Origin: Carposina sasakii | Lineage: Eukaryota; Arthropoda; Insecta; Lepidoptera; Carposinidae | Assembly (NCBI GenBank): GCA_014607495.2 | Contig: CP053161.1 | Location: 7,573,115-7,637,114 of the forward strand | DNA length: 64,000 nucleotides | Direction of reading: 5' to 3' | In this document: piece after piece, positions 58,380 through 64,000 of the stretch | Layout of the letters: the number at the start of each line of letters is the position of its first letter | Position numbering within the stretch: the first letter of the stretch is position 1 | The notes under the pieces: generated by a model | The model's input: the letters and a program-made list of their open reading frames with translations, nothing else | Told to the model about the DNA's origin: nothing | Databases searched by the model: none | Position numbers and translations under genes: made by a program

Positions 58380-61300
58380 TCAGAAGACGCTTTTGGGAGG
58401 CGGCACAGACACAACGGCGGCGCCTGCGCGACCGATGCTCAGTGGAGCCAGTTTGCGCCAGCAGTTCGACTCTGAATCGTACACTTCTACCACCGCTAAG
58501 TATTGAATACCGTCGTATCCACCTGGAAGGATGGAATATTGTTTTTTTTTTCATATTCCCACGACCTACAGGATTGGGTCAGTCTGACACAATTAGTAGC
58601 GGTTTGGCTATTGTATGGGCTAAATTACAGTCACATGTTTGAAGAAACAGACCTAAAAAGAATATCTTTATCCCTTTCAGTAGCTAAATCTCGCATTGTT
58701 ATATAAAACGAAATAATAATAGCTAGGTACACATGTATGTATGAAACTACATATATCAGAGGACTTTTAATAAAATTCATGTACTGAGGCGGGGTTTCAC
58801 TAGAATACATCATCTGCATCTCCTCTGTAAAAGTCGACTAAGGAACTCAGGCGATGGTCTAGCAACTCGTCACTGATATTTTACATCTAGCCTTTATTGA
58901 TTCTGAAGACCACATCACACAGCACACTTGGGAACACAGTCCAGCCGTGTGAGTAAAGTTAAATAAAACAAACACCGGCTGCCCGCCTGACGCAGTGACG
59001 CCAACCCTCCTTAGATATACCTAAGTGATAAATTTTTTCCTGAAACGAAGTATAATTACGAAATTGTCGACTCACCAAGCGCAACAATCCGGTCGCCGAG
59101 CAGACAGGACGCGATGGCGTCCCGTCCGTACGACAGCCGCGCTATGAGCACCCACGAGTCGGCGACGGGGTCGTACCGCTCGACGCACGACAGCCGTCCG
59201 CCCACCGTGTTGGCGGGCGCTTCCAGTCCGCCCAGAGCGTATATATGCCCGCCGTGGGCGCAAACCTGTAATGTTTACACTTGTTTAGCTATAAGTAAGG
59301 GTGTTGTAATCTTCGAATACCTATTAACAGTATAAGTACTATGTAAAACTTCTTAAACTTATATAAACTACAATTCATCCAGTTAGTTAGAAAGGACAGT
59401 TCAGTCTCAAGATAACTAATGTGTCTCAGATGGCCGCATGTAGGTACAGCATGTATATAATAGGTAGTTTCATTCGCTTTTCAAAAAGTAAAGCAAAGAT
59501 AGCTTCACTTTACTCTATTTTACATCCTTGATAGTTGAGGATTTCTCAGTGTCTCTATTTATCATCCACCGACATAGTTAACTTTGCGTTTTCTTCGGGA
59601 AAACAATAAAAAAAAAAGCTCACGCTGACGCCTGCGCCTGGTGCTGGGGTCGTGGTACTCGAATAAATTAAAAACGGTTCTATACTCACGCTGACACCAC
59701 CCCTGCGCCTCGTCATCGGCGCGCAGTTGGTCCAATGGTTAGTGCTGGGGTCGTAGCACTCGACGGAGCGCAGGCACGCGCCGCCGTCGCGTCCGCCCGC
59801 CGCGTACAGTCGCCCGCGCAGGCTCGCCACGCCGCATGTACTGCGCGCGCCCGACATCGGCGACACGATGCTCCACGTGCGCGAACACGCGTCCCAACTG
59901 GGTGGACATATTGGTATTATTATTGGCCACGGTTGGTGTTATGATTGGCCATGATTCGTATCATGATTGGCCGTGGTTTGGGTTTGTATGGTGATTGGTC
60001 ATTGGTAGTATTATGATTGGCCACGGTTTTTTATTTATTTATTTACGGTGGCGGGCGATCCCTCAATAGAGATTTGAACTTCCGAATAGTGACGCCTGAT
60101 ACAATTCAATATTTATTTATATCACACATCATTAACACATAATCATATCTTTCACAAAGGTATAATATAAACTTTTATAAGATTTTCTATATACCTATCT
60201 ATAAGTAAAAAAACATTTCACCACATAAACATCATGATAACTACTACAACCTTAAACATTTTGCCTGGAGTGCACTTCATCGAATATTTCGCATACACGA
60301 TGGCGCTTTATCAGTTCTTGGAAGTGACATTCAAACGTTCGAGTGGTTGGTATTGTGATTGGCCATTGGTGGTATTATAAATAAAAATAAAATAAAAATC
60401 ATTTATTTTCAGACCAGAGATCCATAGAATGTTAGTAACAATTTAATATCTTATAAACTATGTTAGTAGTACAAGGAGTGAAATTACTTATTAAATTAAC
60501 ACCCCGCAAGGTAAGCTCACCGAAACTTCATCACGTGCAGTTCGGTGAACCTGCTACCCAGGGCCGAATCGAGACTATCACTCACTATTATGATTGGCCA
60601 TGGGTGATATTGTGATTGGCAATGGCTGGTATTATGATTGGGCGCCAATATTTATTGCTGGTTTTAGAGCGCGTTTCGATAGATATAACATAAATCGAAA
60701 TTTGACCTACAGAAGGTAAGTTTCAACCATACGCAAGGCGCCCGCGCAGACTGGCCTCGCCGCACGGGCTGCGCGCGCCCGACATCGGTAAAAGAACCTA
60801 ACGATATTCAAATAGAGACACATATAGGTATATATTGTTCGTAGACATACCGCTCAACAGAGTTCAAGTAGATCCATCCGTCGTGACCGCCGACGGCGTA
60901 GATGGGCGAGTTGGGTCCGTCACCGAGCACCGTCACACCCAGTCCGTGTCGGTGTGTGTTCATCGGAGCCAGCGTCGACCACGACAGCGATGTTAGGTCG
61001 AAGCATTCCACCTGACAGTGAGGTGTGAAGATGCGTATATACAGGGTGTAACAGAAAGGGTATGTTAAGCGAAAAGCTACATAAATATCCCACTGTAGAG
61101 GACCTATATACAAAACTAGTGGACGCCCGCGACTCCGTCCGCGTGGACTACAGAAAAAAATCAAAATATCGAAATTATCCGGGATAAAAACATTTTCCTG
61201 GGATAAAAAGTAGTCTATATGTGAAGTGGGACCTGTCACAATATATTCCTGAAAACTGCATCGAAATCGGTTCAGCCGTTTCTGAAATTAGCCCGCACAA

Positions 61301-63904
61301 ACAGACAAAAATTCCAAAAATCATTGTTTTGGGTACTATTGCGTTGATAAAGGTATTCTATAATATTTTTTCTTATACCTATACATCGTCCATGTACAGA
61401 CAGCGATCCGTTACAATTTACATTTTTATTATATGTATACAGATATAATGGTTCCAAACAACTTTAGTCCCAAAAATAACAATCGAAAAATGGTGGCACC
61501 TCAATCTAAACATTTGGATTGAGGAGTCAACTTTATAAATTATAGTGGCCCGCCCTCGCTTCGCTTCGGTACATATCAGTACATTAGCTACAACTTCATA
61601 TGTAGGTACAGCGGTTTTCGTAAAAATTTGGAACTCCCGTTGGTTCCCTTCCCGTGGGAATTTCTGAAAATCCGTTCTTAGAGCTTCCTCGTAGTCCCTA
61701 ATCCGATTTTAGCTTAGTAAAATAGCGGTTTTCGTAAATATTTGAAATTCCCGTAAGTCACCTTCCCGTGGGAATTTCGGGAAATCCGCTCCCTCGCAGT
61801 CCCTAATGAACGTACAGGTCTGGTTTCAAATTCATATGTATCGCGGTTGTCGTAAAAAAATGAATTCCCGTTTGTCACCTTCCCGTGGGCATTTCGGGAA
61901 ATCCGTTCTTAGTGCTCCCTCGCAGTCCCTAATGAACGTACAGGTCTGGTTTCAAATTCTATATATCGCGGTTGTCGTAAAAAAAATGAATTCCCGTTTG
62001 TCCCCTTCCCGTGGGAATTTCGGGAAATGCATTCCTAGTGCTTCCTCGGAGTCCCTAATGAACATATATGCCCAATTTCAGATTCATATGTGTAGCCGTT
62101 TTCGTAGAAAAAAATAAATTCCCGTTGGTCCCCTTCCCGTGGGAATTTCGGGAAATCCGTTCTCAGTGCTTCCTCGGGGTACCAAATAAATATAAATGCC
62201 CAACTTTAGATTCATATGTGTAACCGTTTTCGTAAAAAAATATTAATTCCCGTTGGTCCCCTTCCCGTGGGAATTTCGGGAATCCGTTCTTAGTGCTTCC
62301 TCGCAGTCCCTAATGAACATATATGCCTAATTTTAGCTTCATATTTATAGCGGTTTTCGTAAAAATTATGAATTCCCGTTTGTCCCTTCGTGGGAATTTC
62401 GGGAAATCAGTTTTTAGTCCTCCCTCGCTGTCCCCAATGAACATATATGCCCGATTTCAGCTTCATATTATAGCGGTTTTCGTAAAAAATATAGAATTCC
62501 CGTTGGTCGCCTTCCCGTGGGAATATCGGGAAATTCTTGTAGCCTATGTTCATCCAGGTCCAATAAGGATTCTAACGGTGAAAGAATTTTTTAAATCGGT
62601 CCAGAAGTTTTTGAGCCTATTCATTACAACCAAACAAACAAAGTTTTCCTCTTTATAATATTAGTGTAGATTTGAGACTCGAAATCACATGTTTATTTTT
62701 CCCGATAGTATGGAGAATTTTTAAATATCTCAGGAATTTTCATACAATCTTGAAAAATAAACATGTGATTTTGAGTCTCAAATTTTGTGGATAGGTTCTA
62801 TACAGTGGGCTATTTACGTAGCCTTTCGCTTAACATACCCTTTTTGTTACACCCTGTATATAGGGTAACAGAAGATGTTAAGCGAAAAGCTATAGATATA
62901 ATGTACGCGTATGCGACGCCATGTCTTGCCACACGATGCGTCAGTATAGGTACATATCAATCCCATTTATTTAATACTAGCGTCCGCCTACGACTTCGTC
63001 CACGTAAAAAGGGAAATTACACCCGTTCGAAGCCGAGGCGGGTCCCTAGTTATACAGATAAACCTTCCTCTAGAATTACTCTATCTATTTAAAAAAACTA
63101 CATGAAAATCTGTTGCGTAGTTTTAAAGATCTGACAGATAGCGCGAAGCGACTTTTGTTTTATAATATTTAGTGATAATGATGATATATTTGACCCTACA
63201 ACTAGTGTACACAGCATAAAGGGCGAAGCCAGCCATGTCACCCGACCATGGAGAAGAAATAAGAGGAGCAGCGGCTAAGTATATTTTCATACAAAAATAG
63301 TATGCCGCTGAGCGGGGGTGAAGTATGGGACGAGGGGAGCATCCTAACACTGTAGCCTTGCCCATTTACATAGAAACCACCTTGTAGTGTCTAGCTAAAC
63401 TACTTGCATAAGCGTGTGGTTATAGCTACTGCGTTACACACACTGGCCCTGAAGCTCCGCTTCTATCCGAAGCTATCATGACGTCATGGCCTCACGATTG
63501 CCACACAACTCAGTTCATAATTCCACCTCCTCTTTTATACCTTCTCCATGCACCCGACGCATGTCAATCCCAAATATTTACTATGATTAAATACAAATAT
63601 GTTCATGCTACGCAATCCACGCTAACGAAGTTGAGGCGTGATATGTCGTCGCATCGCGTTTTAATAGTATGATTTCCCATTTTTAATGTTTCTTTTCCTT
63701 TGAAAGTTGCAAAGTAGCCGTCCCCTGCCGATGCCTATGTTTTATACATACCGTGTTTAAAGTCTTCAATCCATCCCTGCCGCCCACAACAACCAGTTTG
63801 TTCTGCAACACAGCCACTCCAAACTGCAGTCTTCGCGCGCCCATTCTCATGAACGGCGTCCACGTGTTTGTGCGAGGATCGTACATCTCCATATTACTGG
63901 CGCC
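58380..63904 (-). CDS. Kelch-like protein of the KLHL1/4/5 group, last five coding exons
   Basis: BTB-Kelch proteins act mostly as substrate adaptors of Cullin-3 ubiquitin ligases or bind actin. Only the Kelch propeller part is in the window; the BTB and BACK domains lie beyond the right edge. Exons on the minus strand: 63904-63752, 61011-60851, 59897-59690, 59265-59076 and 58522-58380 (855 nt, 284 codons plus stop). They join in phase with AG acceptors and GTATGT or GTGAGT donors. Repeats read [11 protein letters not shown]...[24 protein letters not shown]...[15 protein letters not shown], then [20 protein letters not shown] and [20 protein letters not shown]. The last is [20 protein letters not shown], each with the GG and Tyr/Trp pattern. 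The order and [15 protein letters not shown] block fit KLHL1/4/5. Introns are full of transposons. Confidence 0.93.
59618..59663 (-). pseudogene. Relic copy of the end of Kelch exon 59690-59897
   Basis: CTCACGCTGAC..CTGCGCCT then GTGCTGGGGTCGT.G.ACTCGA match two parts of the neighbouring exon (59685-59710 and 59742-59763), with about 35 nt missing between them. A GTGAGC donor is retained. It lies just 3' of the real exon in the transcript sense. Confidence 0.7.
60029..60344 (-). mobile_element. LINE 3' fragment inserted in the minisatellite (1)
   Basis: It starts (on +) with TTTTTATTTATTTATTTA, i.e. an (AAAT)n tail on the minus strand. GGTT occurs at both borders (60025-60028, 60345-60348), and removing the piece restores a normal minisatellite unit. 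The body is untranslated 3' sequence, family unknown. Confidence 0.65.
60379..60585 (-). mobile_element. LINE 3' fragment inserted in the minisatellite (2)
   Basis: It is flanked by TATTAT on both sides (60373-60378, 60586-60591). An A/T-rich tail (AAATAAAAATAAAATAAA on +) begins it, and removal reconstitutes a unit. Sequence such as CACCCCGCAAGGTAAGCTCAC suggests the 3' UTR of a non-LTR element. Confidence 0.65.
60739..60788 (-). pseudogene. Relic copy of the start of Kelch exon 59690-59897
   Basis: Fifty bases align without gaps to 59811-59860 of the real exon with six differences (88%). Translation in the exon frame gives [18 protein letters not shown] versus [18 protein letters not shown]. 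It is 5' of the real exon in the transcript sense, within the same intron. Confidence 0.8.
61042..62856. mobile_element. Palindromic TA-target MITE, copy 2, opened by a composite Helitron
   Basis: It matches 31045-31304 at both ends: CAGGGTGTAACAGAAAGGGT at the left and GTTACACCCTG at the right. TA flanks it at 61040-61041 and 62857-62858. Without the insertion 61116-62670 it would be about 260 bp. A degraded third copy of the left end follows at 62862-62905. Confidence 0.88.
61116..62670 (-). mobile_element. Composite Helitron-like element B (1,555 bp)
   Basis: On the minus strand it starts TCTACACTAATATTATAAAG after A and ends GGCGTCCACTAG before T. The host MITE is interrupted exactly between A and T with no duplication. 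The first part (62670 to about 61550) is the same family as element A, with about eight tandem units and the GAAGCGAGGGCGGGCCAC end, but the terminator there is CTAT instead of CTAG. A spacer of about 100 bp follows, then a complete X-family unit starting TCTGTATACATATAATAAAA (about 61446) that supplies the final CTAG. It is non-coding. Confidence 0.82.
62984..63060 (-). mobile_element. Helitron-like end fragment
   Basis: ACTAGCGTCCGCCTACGACT (on +) is the mirrored terminus GGCGGACGCTAG|T. The body continues with GAAGCCGAGGCGGGTCCCTAG. Short, probably truncated. Confidence 0.45.
63061..63751. other. Intron of the Kelch gene, no further feature
   Basis: Lies between Kelch exons 63752-63904 and 60851-61011. 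The open frames here are not coding-like. Confidence 0.5.
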
Positions 63905-64000
63905 CTAGGATTACGCACATATCAAATCATTATGTCCTGTGCTGATACGGGGCTTCACTAGAATACGTCATATGAACTTCTTTTCGGTTCTGGTCAGTAG

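Larger units (their letters stand above)
59911..60650. repeat. Minisatellite of about 22-bp units, split by two LINE fragments
   Basis: Units like ATTGGCCATGGTTGGTATTA run at 59911-60028, resume at 60345-60378 and again at 60586-60650. The two interruptions are retroposed fragments. It lies entirely within a Kelch intron. Confidence 0.88.

Noticed and set aside
59072..59335. Arg-rich and Ser-rich open frames overlapping the fourth Kelch exon
   Set aside because: Out-of-frame readings of a GC-rich exon; the in-frame Kelch reading with splice sites explains the sequence.
1..64000. Toxin, phage-defence or secondary-metabolite type systems
   Set aside because: All recognisable genes are common insect housekeeping genes or transposon genes; nothing supports such a system.

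Overview
The window looks like nuclear DNA of a lepidopteran insect. It is AT-rich, with short spliced genes (GT/AG introns, AATAAA signals) scattered among transposable elements. Many repeats have the CTAG-ended Helitron tails (GGACGCCCGCGAC... and variants) that are widespread in moth and butterfly genomes. No species can be named, and nothing in the window is bacterial or viral in the usual sense.

Layout. Bases 1-45 kb are almost wholly repeats. They hold terminal-inverted-repeat elements (257-372, 1910-2190, 2691-2892), a recently inserted but chimeric Ty3/gypsy-like element (6743-11177), and an intact mariner (15751-17049) nested in a decayed LINE (15486-19503). Next come an RTE-type LINE (25049-26094), a 500-N assembly gap (26095-26594), and a BEL/Pao element (26595 to about 30846) with a Helitron inside it. 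A second gypsy-like element (34920-37658) has lost its reverse transcriptase and carries an inverted piece of integrase. Two more LINEs follow (39187-41417 and 42055-45120).

Bases 45-64 kb carry four recognisable host genes. They are ATP synthase subunit O/OSCP (45455-46413, +, 4 exons), the MYC-binding protein MYCBP (48696-49044, -, 2 coding exons), chaperonin CCT theta CCT8 (50147-54149, +, 6 exons), and the last five coding exons of a Kelch-like protein of the KLHL1/4/5 type (58380-63904, -). MYCBP and CCT8 are divergent across about 1.1 kb that is mostly two tandem copies of a SINE-like repeat. CCT8 and the Kelch gene converge. The genes are unrelated in pathway (mitochondrial ATP synthesis, MYC/AKAP-type adaptor, cytosolic protein folding, BTB-Kelch adaptor), so no operon-like cooperation is implied.

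I found no clear new biochemical system. The most informative content is the transposon record. One composite Helitron appears to have run past a lost terminator and used the next one. A palindrome beside ATPsynO carries both the empty and the filled site of a Helitron. A gypsy-like element with near-identical LTRs has two different protease domains. The central Kelch exon has relic copies on both sides. Many frameshifts in the mobile elements sit in homopolymers, so some may be consensus errors.
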